A stretch of DNA of 64,000 nt from Colwellia psychrerythraea 34H (GCF_000012325.1 NC_003910.7:4650001-4714000), one strand, 5' to 3'; shown: positions 9,615-17,966, counted from the first letter of the stretch. Program-made: numbers and translations. The notes: generated by a model not told the origin, from the sequence alone.

Positions 9615-9692
9615 CTGTCACAATTCATTCGTTAAACGGTCATGATTAAGTCATTATTTAGTCGATAATCCGTCATAAACAGTGAGCATACT
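9615..9692 (+). promoter_or_regulatory. Three tandem Pho boxes and -10 element (PhoB-dependent promoter)
   Basis: Six 7-base half-sites occur at exactly 11-base spacing: CTGTCAC 9615, CATTCGT 9626, CGGTCAT 9637, AAGTCAT 9648, TAGTCGA 9659 and CCGTCAT 9670, each followed by a 4-base AT-rich spacer. This is the PhoB direct-repeat pattern (consensus CTGTCAT-N4). CATACT at 9687-9692 lies 10 bases after the last half-site, where the -10 box of a Pho promoter belongs. No -35 is needed at such promoters. It drives the receptor gene, and possibly the phosphatases, under phosphate starvation. Confidence 0.85.
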
Positions 9693-9732
9693 TCCCCGCA
9701 ATTAAAACAATAAACATTTATCTAGGGGATAT

Positions 9733-12021
9733 ATGACTATTCAATGTTCAAAAAATCTTATCGCTATAGCCATTGCTTCAGCATTGTCGTTACCTGTTTC
9801 AGCAGCTGACAAACAAGAAAGCGAAAGCACTATGGAAGAAGTCACTGTTGTGGCTAAAAAATTATCTCATGCCAATCATGTGATTGAGTCATCAATGATA
9901 AAACAGCAATCACCTGCGAGTAGCATACTCGCGATTATGGACAACCTACCCGGTATTAGCATCAATGAAGGCGATGCTTTTGGTGGTGATGATTGGTCAA
10001 CATCGATTACGATGCGCGGCTTTACTATTGATGGTAATCAGCAGCAACTTGGAATGACAATTGACGGTATCCCAAATGGTGGTTCTAACTATGGCGGTGG
10101 CGCAAAAGCAAATCGTTATTTAGACAGTGAAAATATGCGTACCATTGAAGTATCACAAGGAACTTCTGACATTTCATCTGCCTCATTAGAAGCATTGGGA
10201 GGTACTTTCAATTTTGTCAGTGCAGATCCTGCTTTTGAAGAAACAACAACATTGGCCTATACCGATGGCGATCATGATGCATCTCGTTATTTCATTCGTC
10301 ATGACACCGGACGCATTTTTGATAATACCTACGCTTACGCGAGCTATTCATCCACTTCCACTAGCCGCTGGGTTGGCGAAGGTTCAAACGGAGGTATGCA
10401 AAGAGAGCACGCTGAGGTTAAGTTCATTACTGAGCTAGGTAACTTAAGTATTACCGGCCGTTTATCTTATGACGATGCCGATGAAGATAATTACAATTCG
10501 GTTAGTTTAGAGCAGTTCAATCAAACACCTGACTGGGATCAGTTAACATGGAACTGGACCGGTACTCCCCATCTTGATCAAATGTTTGCCGAGGGTTGGT
10601 CGACCTTACGTGAAAATACTTTAGGTTATGTGAAATTTGATTATCAACTGTCAGACAACTTCTCTTTTCAAATTACCCCCTACTTTCATAAAAATAAAGG
10701 TCGAGGTGATTGGATCCCTCCTTATTTAGTGTCTGCGGTTGATGATGAAGGTAATCCCGTCAATCAAGGTGGTTCAATAGGCTCTACTTATGGCTTTACC
10801 GATCAAAATGGTACGCCATTAGCCCCTGCTGCGGGTTGTGAGCAAAGTTTTACTTGGCCATGGGATTCTGGCCCAGGTTTACACCCTGCCTGTTATAGTG
10901 ATAGCGCTGTGCCAGTCATGTCATATCGTCATACTCATTATGAAAAAGATCGTGTAGGTTTAACTGCAAACGCACAATGGTCTATTGCCATGAACGATAT
11001 TAAATTTGGTTTATGGGCAGAATCAAATGAGCGTAATGAATCGAGAGATTGGCATAAAGTGATTGATGCACGTGTTTATCATCACTTTGATGCAACACCT
11101 TATTGGACACAATATAGTAATGAATTTCAAACCGACACTTTAAAGTTCTATCTACAGGACACACTAGATTTTGGCGATCTCTCATTGAATATCGGCGCCC
11201 AAAAATACTTAGTAGATATTGAAAAAACGGATGGCTTTACCAACCAACAAACGGGCAAAGTTAATAGTGACTCAGATGTACTCTTTAGTACTGGAGCCAT
11301 TTACCAAATAAACAGTAATATAGAATTATTTGCCGGTTACAGTGAGAACTTTTCAGCCATTAAAGATGGTGTGTTAGAAAGGGAAGCTTCGACTCTTGAA
11401 AACATCGAACCAGAAACAGCTGAGAATATTGATTTAGGCCTGCGCTACAACACTGAAGATATTAGCTTTTCGGCCACTTACTACACCATTGATTTTGAGA
11501 ATAGAATTACCTTCATAGCCCCTGGAAGTGATTCTGATGGTATTGATTACACCATTGGTACTAATGGCTCTTACCTCAATGTTGGTGGTATTGAGTCCGA
11601 TGGTTTTGAACTCAGTGTAAACTACCGCTTAAATGATCAGTGGAGTTTATATTCATCTTATACCAATAATGATTCACGTTATGTCGGTGATGCCCCAGGT
11701 TTTACCGCCGGTGATAAAGTCATCGATTCCGTGGATGATATGTTTGTCTTATCAAGTGATTACACTAAAGGTGATTTCCGCCTTGGTGCATCGGGTAAAT
11801 ATACTGGAGAACGTGGTGATGCGCCTTCTTACACTACATTTGATTTCAATGCCGGTTACTTTGTTCCTTTTGACGGTCAAGCAATTAGCTCAATTGATAT
11901 AGCTTTCGTTGTTACCAACATTACCGATGAAAGTTATTTATCAACGGGAACAGGCAATGGCACTACCTTCTTTATTGGTGCACCTCGAACGGCCTCAATG
12001 ACCTTTACTGCCAGCTTTTAA
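9733..12021 (+). CDS. TonB-dependent outer-membrane receptor, Pho-regulated
   Basis: The 762-residue receptor has a signal peptide (cleavage near VSAAD, about residues 24-25), a TonB-box-like EEVTVVAK (about 36-43), a plug domain with TIDGIPNG, and a 22-strand-type barrel ending in Phe (MTFTASF), as outer-membrane barrels do. It moves a ligand into the periplasm using TonB energy. The Pho boxes upstream and the two phosphatase genes downstream suggest a phosphorus-containing ligand rather than an iron chelate; this is inference. GGGG at 9725-9728 provides the ribosome binding site. Confidence 0.9.
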   Translation: MTIQCSKNLIAIAIASALSLPVSAADKQESESTMEEVTVVAKKLSHANHVIESSMIKQQSPASSILAIMDNLPGISINEGDAFGGDDWSTSITMRGFTIDGNQQQLGMTIDGIPNGGSNYGGGAKANRYLDSENMRTIEVSQGTSDISSASLEALGGTFNFVSADPAFEETTTLAYTDGDHDASRYFIRHDTGRIFDNTYAYASYSSTSTSRWVGEGSNGGMQREHAEVKFITELGNLSITGRLSYDDADEDNYNSVSLEQFNQTPDWDQLTWNWTGTPHLDQMFAEGWSTLRENTLGYVKFDYQLSDNFSFQITPYFHKNKGRGDWIPPYLVSAVDDEGNPVNQGGSIGSTYGFTDQNGTPLAPAAGCEQSFTWPWDSGPGLHPACYSDSAVPVMSYRHTHYEKDRVGLTANAQWSIAMNDIKFGLWAESNERNESRDWHKVIDARVYHHFDATPYWTQYSNEFQTDTLKFYLQDTLDFGDLSLNIGAQKYLVDIEKTDGFTNQQTGKVNSDSDVLFSTGAIYQINSNIELFAGYSENFSAIKDGVLEREASTLENIEPETAENIDLGLRYNTEDISFSATYYTIDFENRITFIAPGSDSDGIDYTIGTNGSYLNVGGIESDGFELSVNYRLNDQWSLYSSYTNNDSRYVGDAPGFTAGDKVIDSVDDMFVLSSDYTKGDFRLGASGKYTGERGDAPSYTTFDFNAGYFVPFDGQAISSIDIAFVVTNITDESYLSTGTGNGTTFFIGAPRTASMTFTASF

Positions 12022-12046
12022 AGCTTAATAGACAACATTGAAAACA

Positions 12047-12071
12047 AAGCCAAGTAGTTATTACTTGGCTT
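12047..12071 (+). terminator. Hairpin between receptor and phosphatase genes
   Basis: AAGCCAAGTA (12047-12056) pairs perfectly with TACTTGGCTT (12062-12071) around a 5-base loop. The following CTTTCATTT is only a weak T tract, so the hairpin may end part of the transcripts or protect the receptor mRNA rather than stop all read-through to the phosphatase genes. Confidence 0.6.
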
Positions 12072-12105
12072 CTTTCATTTAAACTAATTGATAACGGGTC
12101 TACAT

Positions 12106-13266
12106 ATGTTAAAAAATCTCTATTTAATCATGCTACTGCTAACCTGCTTTAGTATTAACGTTAATGCAGCAACCGATACTTCTGCCATTGATAATTCAGC
12201 AACTGGGAAGAATTTAGTGTTAGTCACCATTGATGGTCTTCGTTGGCAGGAGTTATTTTCTGGCGCAGATGCTGCTTTACTCAATAATAAAAAATTTGTT
12301 CGAAAAGGTCATCACCTCCAGGAGAAATTTTGGCATGACAATGAAGAAAATCGTCGCCAATTATTAATGCCATTTTTTTGGAATACTGTGGTAAAAGAAG
12401 GTATGGTCATTGGCAATCGTAAGATAGGTTCAAACATGTCGATTGCTAACCAATGGCACTTCTCCTACCCAGGTTACAGTGAGATTTTTACTGGTGTGGT
12501 TGATCACTCCATCAATAGCAATAAAAAAAAATTAAACCCACAAATTTCTTTTTTAGAATGGCTTAATACTAAAAATGAATACCAACACAAACTTGCAGCA
12601 TTTGGCAGTTGGGATGTATTTCCGTATATTTTAAATAAAGATCGTAGCCAGCTTTATATTAATGCAGGATTTGATTCAGCCGAAGGTTATGCTTTGTCAG
12701 AGCAGGCCAAGTTACTCAATAATTTACAAACAGAAATTCCCAGCCCTTGGCACAATGTTCGCTTAGATAGTTTCACTTATCGTTACGCTAAAGATTATTT
12801 ATTAACGGTTAAACCTAAAGTCATGATAATCGCTTTAGGTGAAACAGATGACTTTGCACACGACGGCCATTACGACAGTTACTTAAACTCTGCTCATCAA
12901 ACGGATAAGTTTATCGCTGACTTATGGCACACCCTACAAACAACGCCAGGCTATCAAGATAATACCGTATTAATGATCACCACTGATCATGGCCGAGGTA
13001 GTAATGCCGATGATTGGCAACACCATGCTTCAAAACTAGCGGTACAAGGTTATATGAAAAACCTCGAAGCGTTTCCAAATGGCATAGTGGGCTCAGAAAA
13101 TATTTGGTTTGCTGCCATGGGCCCTGGTGTGATTGCACGTGGTGAAATAAAAACCACACAAGAAGTTAAGCAAAAACAAATTGCTGCTACCGCATTGACC
13201 TTGTTAGGTGAGGACCCCAAGGTATTCAATCCAAATGCAGGCTCTGTTATTAAGGAGGTTTTTTAA
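12106..13266 (+). CDS. Secreted alkaline-phosphatase-superfamily hydrolase
   Basis: The signal peptide is MLKNLYLIMLLLTCF and a following small-residue region, so the enzyme acts in the periplasm. The alkaline-phosphatase-superfamily metal sites are visible: TIDGLRW near the mature N-terminus, GETDDFAHDGHYD, and TTDHGRG. The nucleophile is probably in the FSYPGYSE region. Substrate specificity (phosphomonoester, diester or sulfate) cannot be read from the sequence. Pho boxes upstream favour a phosphate ester. ATG 12106 is chosen over a TTG at 12088 because the signal peptide starts there. It overlaps the next gene by one base (TAATG). Confidence 0.8.
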   Translation: MLKNLYLIMLLLTCFSINVNAATDTSAIDNSATGKNLVLVTIDGLRWQELFSGADAALLNNKKFVRKGHHLQEKFWHDNEENRRQLLMPFFWNTVVKEGMVIGNRKIGSNMSIANQWHFSYPGYSEIFTGVVDHSINSNKKKLNPQISFLEWLNTKNEYQHKLAAFGSWDVFPYILNKDRSQLYINAGFDSAEGYALSEQAKLLNNLQTEIPSPWHNVRLDSFTYRYAKDYLLTVKPKVMIIALGETDDFAHDGHYDSYLNSAHQTDKFIADLWHTLQTTPGYQDNTVLMITTDHGRGSNADDWQHHASKLAVQGYMKNLEAFPNGIVGSENIWFAAMGPGVIARGEIKTTQEVKQKQIAATALTLLGEDPKVFNPNAGSVIKEVF

Positions 13267-14375
13267 TGAAATCATCATCATTTGTTCTACTATGTATGAC
13301 CAGCTTTAGCCTATTCATAACCGCACAAGCTACGCAATTAAATCAGTTACTTCACTTAGATAGGTCAGATAAGTTAAAGAACTCACCACAAAAAATTCTT
13401 TTTGGCTCCTGTTCACATCAAGACAAAGCTATGCCTATTTTAAAGTCTATTAATAATGAGGCTGCAGATTTATTCATTTTTCTGGGTGATAATATTTATG
13501 GTGATACAAAAAACATGCAAGACATGGCCGACAAATATCAACGTCTAGGTAATAATCCAGACATACAAGCACTGCGCTCAGCCACACCAACCATCGCCAT
13601 TTGGGATGACCATGACTTTGGTGAAAATGATGCAGGTGCTGAATATCCTCAAAAAGAACAATCAAGAAAGTTAATGTTAGACTTCTGGCAAGAACCACAG
13701 AATTCAGCCAGATATACTCAAAAAAATGGTATTTACACTGCTTATATGTATGGAGAAGAACACAATAAAGTGCATGTTATTTTACCTGATTTACGCTGGA
13801 ACAGAGATAAATTGAGCAGTGTCGATAGACTAAATTACCAAACAAAACGTAAGCCGAAGAATATGGGACCTTATAGTCCTAGCTCACTAAAAAACGCCTC
13901 AATGATTGGTGAAACTCAATGGCAATGGTTAGAAAAAGAATTACAAAAACCATCAAAAATTAAAGTGATTGCCTCTAGTTTACAGCTATTACCTGAATTT
14001 ACTGGTTGGGAGTCTTGGGCCAATTTTCCTCATGACAGAGAACGCCTTTTTGCTTTAATTAAAAAGCACCAGGTTAATGGCATCATAATCATTAGTGGTG
14101 ATACCCATTGGGGAGAAATGTCTAAGGTATCAGACAAGCTAGATTATCCATTATGGGAAGTAACAAGTTCAGGCTTAACGGAGGAGTGGAAGGAAGTAAG
14201 CCCTAACAAACATCGCATAGGAAACTTTATTAACAAAGTAAATTACGGTGAGTTACTCATTGATTGGCAGCAAGTCGACCCGCAAATAACGCTGAACTTA
14301 AAAGACGTAGATGGCAAAGTATTTAGTCAGCAAAAAATGCCGTTATCTTCGATTAGTCCATACCATAAACAATAA
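13266..14375 (+). CDS. PhoD-like metallophosphatase
   Basis: The 369-residue protein has a signal peptide (about residues 1-22). PhoD-type metal-binding motifs occur in order: FGSCSHQ, FLGDNIYGD, WDDHDFGENDAG and ISGDTHWGE. PhoD enzymes cleave phosphomono- and diesters with calcium and iron, and are typically exported and induced by phosphate starvation. AGGAGGT lies 7 bases before the ATG, a strong ribosome binding site. It overlaps the preceding hydrolase gene by one base, so the two are co-translated. Together with the TonB receptor it forms a phosphorus-scavenging unit. Confidence 0.88.
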   Translation: MKSSSFVLLCMTSFSLFITAQATQLNQLLHLDRSDKLKNSPQKILFGSCSHQDKAMPILKSINNEAADLFIFLGDNIYGDTKNMQDMADKYQRLGNNPDIQALRSATPTIAIWDDHDFGENDAGAEYPQKEQSRKLMLDFWQEPQNSARYTQKNGIYTAYMYGEEHNKVHVILPDLRWNRDKLSSVDRLNYQTKRKPKNMGPYSPSSLKNASMIGETQWQWLEKELQKPSKIKVIASSLQLLPEFTGWESWANFPHDRERLFALIKKHQVNGIIIISGDTHWGEMSKVSDKLDYPLWEVTSSGLTEEWKEVSPNKHRIGNFINKVNYGELLIDWQQVDPQITLNLKDVDGKVFSQQKMPLSSISPYHKQ

Positions 14376-14521
14376 ACTGCAACTGCAATGAGTCTGAATC
14401 GAAATAGGGAGTTAACAATGTATACGGCGATGGCGTCACTAGCCATTGACTATTTATCGAACTTGTAGGCTTGAAGGGAAAGATTTGAGTTTAGCGTTAT
14501 TCTTTTGAAAGGTTTTAGAAA

Positions 14522-14553
14522 ACCGCTTGTTTTGTAATATAAAAACAAGCGGT
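14522..14553 (-). terminator. Hairpin terminator beside the left rnpB-tail copy
   Basis: ACCGCTTGTTTT (14522-14533) pairs perfectly with AAAACAAGCGGT (14542-14553). Read on the minus strand it is followed by TTTCT. It lies 11 bases beyond the copy of the rnpB 3' end at 14565-14583, the same arrangement as the functional rnpB tail and its terminator. It could also serve convergent transcripts from the PhoD-like gene and the GNAT gene. Confidence 0.75.
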
Positions 14554-14564
14554 CTTACCAAAAT

Positions 14565-14583
14565 TAGTTGAGTTGACCACATA
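14565..14583 (-). repeat. Direct repeat of the rnpB 3' end (left copy)
   Basis: TAGTTGAGTTGACCACATA is identical to 19999-20017, the P1 strand at the 3' end of RNase P RNA. The copies have the same orientation and lie 5.4 kb apart, and both have a terminator hairpin just to the left. The left copy diverges from rnpB immediately after CACATA, so it is a tail fragment and not a gene. It may be an att-like repeat or a remnant of a duplication. Confidence 0.75.
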
Positions 14584-14585
14584 CG

Positions 14586-15056
14586 TTAACTCTTCACTAA
14601 TTGCTTTTGCATGGCAGTGTGAGTTTCATTTTGAGAAGTTACTTTATAGCCTAGGTAATCATACAGCTTCTTTGCTCTATTATTCGTTGCAACAGAAAGT
14701 GTTAGTTTAGTACATCCTATATCTAATGCCCTTTGTTCAACTAACGTCAATAATTTTCGACCAAAGCCTTTATTCCTGTACTTTTCACCAATGACGACAT
14801 CAATGATGTGCAAACCTGATTGATACTTGCTTAATATGATTTTACCGATTTCAAGATGCTCTGCTTGAACCAGATAAGTTATAGCGTCTGGCCACTGGTT
14901 GTTGTAATAGCTTAATTGAGCCAAATACTGCATTTCAACAATTTTATCCAGTTGTTCGTGGGGGAGAAATGGCAGGTTTTGTTGTGCATGTTCTGAATAG
15001 AGTTTTAGAAAAAATTGCTCATCACTTGATGTGAAACGCGTAATCACTATGTTCAT
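14586..15056 (-). CDS. GNAT-family N-acetyltransferase
   Basis: The acetyl-CoA pyrophosphate-binding motif RNKGFGRKLL follows the beta-4 strand IIDVVIGEKY, and a typical C-terminal LGYKV segment follows, giving a compact single GNAT domain of 156 residues. The substrate is unknown. I start it at ATG 15056 (MNIVITRF), where the fold begins; the open frame extends to 15113 but adds a non-GNAT tail. It is the last gene of a probable operon with the collar-domain gene 65 bases upstream. Similar pairings of GNAT and MdpB-type collar genes are known in other bacteria. Confidence 0.8.
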   Translation of the reverse strand: MNIVITRFTSSDEQFFLKLYSEHAQQNLPFLPHEQLDKIVEMQYLAQLSYYNNQWPDAITYLVQAEHLEIGKIILSKYQSGLHIIDVVIGEKYRNKGFGRKLLTLVEQRALDIGCTKLTLSVATNNRAKKLYDYLGYKVTSQNETHTAMQKQLVKS

Positions 15057-15121
15057 TATTTTGTGGTGCTTAATATAGAAGGGAAGCCATGAACAGGATT
15101 CCCTTGATTTCATAAGTAGTA

Positions 15122-15667
15122 TTAATTTCGAGAAGGGAATACCCCTTGTAGTGCAATAATATAATTAACCACCTGAAAAGGCTGAACATTATTTACTGGC
15201 TGACTATTTCCAATATCTGCCTCTTGTACATTAATTGCAGCAGCTGCCATATCAGCATCAGCATCAGCATTAGAATAGGTAGCAGAAGAAACTCCTGCAT
15301 CATTTGACCAAACATTACCAACAGCTGTATTAGCATTGCCAGCACCACCTTTACATTTTGCCAAGGCAGCAACTGAATGATTGTGTGCAGGTAAATTCCC
15401 TTGGGCTAAAGTATTTGATTCTGTACCACTTTTTTCACCTAATCTCCTACTAGATAACCCTGGCCCATTCCCATTATGCATAGCAACTCGCCCACGTAAA
15501 TCAGGCAAACCAAAAGATGTTCGACCATCACCACCATACGTTGTACCTAAAATTGAAAAAAGTGCAGTATTAGAGCTTATTGATAGTAATTGACCATCAC
15601 ACAGCGCCCAACCACGCGGGGCAAAGTTACCACCAAACATTAAAATTTGACCGATAAATGGTTCCAT
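15122..15667 (-). CDS. Tail-collar domain protein (microcystin-dependent/MdpB type)
   Basis: The protein (181 residues) has the whole MdpB-type layout: an N-terminal MEPFIGQILMFGGNFAPRGW, the collar motif CDGQLL, YGGDGRTSFGLPDLRGR, and a C-terminal NYIIALQGVFPSRN. This domain is named from phage short tail fibres, but it is common as a stand-alone bacterial family near DUF6916 and GNAT genes. No other phage structural gene is present here. The middle (about residues 100-155) is rich in Ala, Asn and Asp, as a variable surface region would be. Its biological role in free-standing form is not established. Confidence 0.85.
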   Translation of the reverse strand: MEPFIGQILMFGGNFAPRGWALCDGQLLSISSNTALFSILGTTYGGDGRTSFGLPDLRGRVAMHNGNGPGLSSRRLGEKSGTESNTLAQGNLPAHNHSVAALAKCKGGAGNANTAVGNVWSNDAGVSSATYSNADADADMAAAAINVQEADIGNSQPVNNVQPFQVVNYIIALQGVFPSRN

Positions 15668-15756
15668 AATAATTCCTTATTCATTGTTGATCTTTGTACA
15701 ACCCCTTTAAACAACAAGGTACTACTGAAGTACAAACTAAATTAATAACATTACCA

Positions 15757-16152
15757 TTAAGTTAATAAACAAAATGTTGAAACATAGTGTTGTTTCATTG
15801 ATTGACTCGCTTCAATATTCATCTTCTGTGTTTGTAGTGTCGAAAGATGAGTCACTGAATAAATATCATCTGTGAAATTTGGACTATCACTGGTAAAGAC
15901 TAATTGAAATTGTTCCATACCATCATGTTCAGGCCCAACCTCAACCTTTTTCAGGGTTAACCAATGACTGCCATTTTTATTGCGTAATAAAAACGTATCA
16001 TTAATTATATTTTGAAATTTTTGTTGAGTAGATTGCTGACTTGATTGTCCATAACTAAGGTCAATGCCACTTGGTTGTGCGATAGCATTAGGCAATGCAG
16101 TCGCAACTATTGCGCCGGAGATTGATAATAAAAAATGTCGTCGATTTATCAT
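15757..16152 (-). CDS. Tat-exported DUF6916-like protein
   Basis: The 131-residue protein starts MINRRHFLLSIS with twin arginines before a hydrophobic stretch and an Ala-rich AIAQ cleavage region, so export by the Tat pathway is likely. The mature part (FLLRN, LTLKKVEVGPE, FQLVFTS, YSVTHLSTLQTQKMNIE) resembles the small DUF6916 beta-domain that often accompanies MdpB-type collar genes; I place it there from memory of the family and the neighbourhood. The collar gene follows 89 bases downstream on the same strand. Function is unknown. Confidence 0.6.
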   Translation of the reverse strand: MINRRHFLLSISGAIVATALPNAIAQPSGIDLSYGQSSQQSTQQKFQNIINDTFLLRNKNGSHWLTLKKVEVGPEHDGMEQFQLVFTSDSPNFTDDIYSVTHLSTLQTQKMNIEASQSMKQHYVSTFCLLT

Positions 16153-16172
16153 GCGTGTATTTCCTCTTGATG

Positions 16173-16206
16173 ACGCATCACAATGACCAATGCCAATGTG
16201 ATGCGT
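16173..16206 (-). promoter_or_regulatory. Inverted repeat upstream of the DUF6916-like gene
   Basis: ACGCATCAC (16173-16181) and GTGATGCGT (16198-16206) are perfect 9-base inverted arms with a 16-base gap. It lies 20-54 bases upstream of the start codon of the DUF6916-like gene, where an operator would be placed, and could also form a leader hairpin. No protein can be named. Confidence 0.4.
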
Positions 16207-16265
16207 GGGCTAATAACACAACTGCTAAGGCTTCTAAACCTTTATATGTATATCATTACAACTTA

Positions 16266-16961
16266 TTATTTAATACGAGCTTTTAATCCTGCTAGAGAAA
16301 GAACAAACAATAGCAGGGTACTTGGTTCAGGCACTGGTATTGGTCCTGGTCCGCTATCTTCAGTCACGATATTTAACGATGAATAAATTAGGTGATAGCC
16401 ATTAGTTGCAGTTTCACTTACTTGCCCACCCATTAGAGCGGTTTGTAACCCCGCACCGCCGATATCCAAATCAACAGAAAAGTTACCATCAGCAAGGTCA
16501 GCAAAAAATGTAGCCCCTAAGTTAAAGGTGTAAACACTATACTGAGCATCTGTTGCCCCGCCGCCACTTTCAAACATTGCATCCAATGCTACGGTAGTAT
16601 CAATACTACCTAATGAAAATGCATCTAACTGGCTGCCAGATGCAGCAGAATCATGATCCCAAATACCAAATGAAAAGCTCGCACTTAAAATGGTGTCTGT
16701 AATTGCGCCATAATTAAATAGCCAATTAACATTAGCTGGGTCGCCAAAGAGTTCGCTACCGATACCAGCATCAAATGGGGCGGGCTGCCCTGCTTGGGCA
16801 GTTAGAATATCAGGAATAAGGGCATAGCTATTCCCATCGACAAGCCCAGAAGTAGCATTACCTAAGTCTGAAGTAATTAAGCCAGCATTTGCTGTTGGCG
16901 ATAAAAACATAAGTGAGATTAGTAAAGGTGAAAATAAATTTAACAAGTTTGACGGCTTCAT
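16266..16961 (-). CDS. PEP-CTERM sorting-domain protein
   Basis: The 231-residue protein has a signal peptide (about residues 1-26, ending TANA) and a C-terminal PEP-CTERM signal: VPEPSTLLLF, a hydrophobic stretch and a basic end (LKARIK). Proteins of this kind are sorted by exosortase (EpsH/XrtA) and released to the surface or matrix. The middle is rich in Gly, Ala, Ser and Asp, as expected for a secreted beta-rich protein, but has no known catalytic domain. No exosortase is in the window, so it must be elsewhere. A -24/-12 promoter (17019-17034) precedes it, as is typical of PEP-CTERM genes under PrsK/PrsR-type control. Confidence 0.88.
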   Translation of the reverse strand: MKPSNLLNLFSPLLISLMFLSPTANAGLITSDLGNATSGLVDGNSYALIPDILTAQAGQPAPFDAGIGSELFGDPANVNWLFNYGAITDTILSASFSFGIWDHDSAASGSQLDAFSLGSIDTTVALDAMFESGGGATDAQYSVYTFNLGATFFADLADGNFSVDLDIGGAGLQTALMGGQVSETATNGYHLIYSSLNIVTEDSGPGPIPVPEPSTLLLFVLSLAGLKARIK

Positions 16962-17018
16962 ATAATAATCCTTTTACTGAAATTTATAGTGTTCTTATTA
17001 GTTCATCTCTAGATTCAA

Positions 17019-17034
17019 TGCATAAAACATACCG
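17019..17034 (-). promoter_or_regulatory. Putative sigma-54 (-24/-12) promoter of the PEP-CTERM gene
   Basis: On the minus strand the sequence reads CGGTATG-TTTT-ATGCA, with GG at -24 and GC at -12 exactly 10 bases apart, as in the consensus TGGCACG-N4-TTGCA. The predicted transcript starts near 17008, about 47 bases before the PEP-CTERM start codon. Activator-like repeats lie 28-55 bases further upstream. Sigma-54 control of PEP-CTERM genes is established in other bacteria. Confidence 0.65.
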
Positions 17035-17061
17035 GGCTATAGTTATCAGTAGCTTATAAAA

Positions 17062-17088
17062 CGAACAGTTATTTAAAAAGCGAACAGT
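17062..17088. promoter_or_regulatory. Putative activator-binding repeats of the PEP-CTERM gene
   Basis: CGAACAGT occurs at 17062-17069 and again at 17081-17088, two helical turns apart (19 bases). TTTAAAAAGCGAACAGT at 17072-17088 matches 1939-1954 upstream of the efflux operon except for one extra A. The site lies between the PEP-CTERM gene and the divergent gene at 17268, and could serve either. Confidence 0.55.
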
Positions 17089-17267
17089 GTAAAAAAACCT
17101 GACAGTTAGTTTCAACAGGTAAAAGCGTCATTATTAATCTATGCCTAACAATTGACTACAATGAGTAGTAAATGGCTTGACTCAAGGTTCACACAAAAAA
17201 TAATGGCGATGAAATATCAGGTCAATATCTAGATTTACTCTAAAATGTGAAAAAGAAAGGAACACTT

Positions 17268-17927
17268 ATGTACGTTATTTTTACTCATAAATATTTCCTG
17301 CCAATATTGGTGTTTTTCTGCGGTTTGTTGATTGGGAAATATTTACTTACGCCAGAACAAACTGTCCATGCTAATGATGAAGCATCGAGTAAATATGAAA
17401 TAGAGCAAAAGCAGCGAGTAAAACTTAATAATCATAAACCAATAAACATATCAGAAAATCATAGTAACGCTCTCTCTGAAATCAAATCTCAAGTTAATCA
17501 GAAAGAATATCCTGTAAGTGATGATACAAAGCCAACCAATATGTTTAAAGCTTCTGCCGTTCGTCTTGCTCTTTTATCAGAGGATAGGCTTTTCGAGCAA
17601 CCAAAATTATACTGGCACAATCAGCTTTATTTATCTGAGTCAATAGAAGATAAACTTACCGCTATTGCAGAGCTGGTTAACTTGCAAGAAACTCATCTTT
17701 TAGCATCTGGGCTAGGTGATGATAATATTGAAGTACGCATTGCGACCATTGAGGGATTAAAACAAATAGCGAATAATGAAGCGGTTCAAGTATTAGGACA
17801 GGCCTTTTTTTCTGAGCAAAATACGGGGGTAAAAAACGAAATCATCAACGCACTAGAAACGTTAGACTATTTAGATAATGCGTTAATATTTTTAGATTAC
17901 ACCAAAAGACACTCTACAGAAAAATAA
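17268..17927 (+). CDS. Membrane-anchored protein with HEAT-like repeats
   Basis: The N-terminus carries one membrane segment (about residues 8-26) and the rest is predicted to face the periplasm. The C-terminal half has helical pairs of HEAT-like character (AIAELVNLQE, VRIATIEGLKQIANN, VKNEIINALETL), a fold for protein contacts. The middle is low-complexity and polar. AAAGGA lies 8 bases before ATG 17268, which decides the start; a GTG at 17247 would add seven residues. It is divergent from the PEP-CTERM gene and shares its upstream region, so a link to surface sorting is possible but unproven. Confidence 0.65.
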   Translation: MYVIFTHKYFLPILVFFCGLLIGKYLLTPEQTVHANDEASSKYEIEQKQRVKLNNHKPINISENHSNALSEIKSQVNQKEYPVSDDTKPTNMFKASAVRLALLSEDRLFEQPKLYWHNQLYLSESIEDKLTAIAELVNLQETHLLASGLGDDNIEVRIATIEGLKQIANNEAVQVLGQAFFSEQNTGVKNEIINALETLDYLDNALIFLDYTKRHSTEK

Positions 17928-17966
17928 TAAAGTAAATGTAATTTACTTTATTAAAACAACAGTAAA

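Noticed and set aside
15122..15667. Prophage remnant suggested by the tail-collar domain
   Set aside because: No other phage structural, lysis or integrase gene is near, and the neighbours are the usual bacterial partners of MdpB-type collar genes.
17204..17219. -24/-12-like sequence TGGCGAT-N4-TATCA before the HEAT-like gene
   Set aside because: Only GG and C of the key positions match; too weak to call, though the nearby activator-like repeats make it worth testing.
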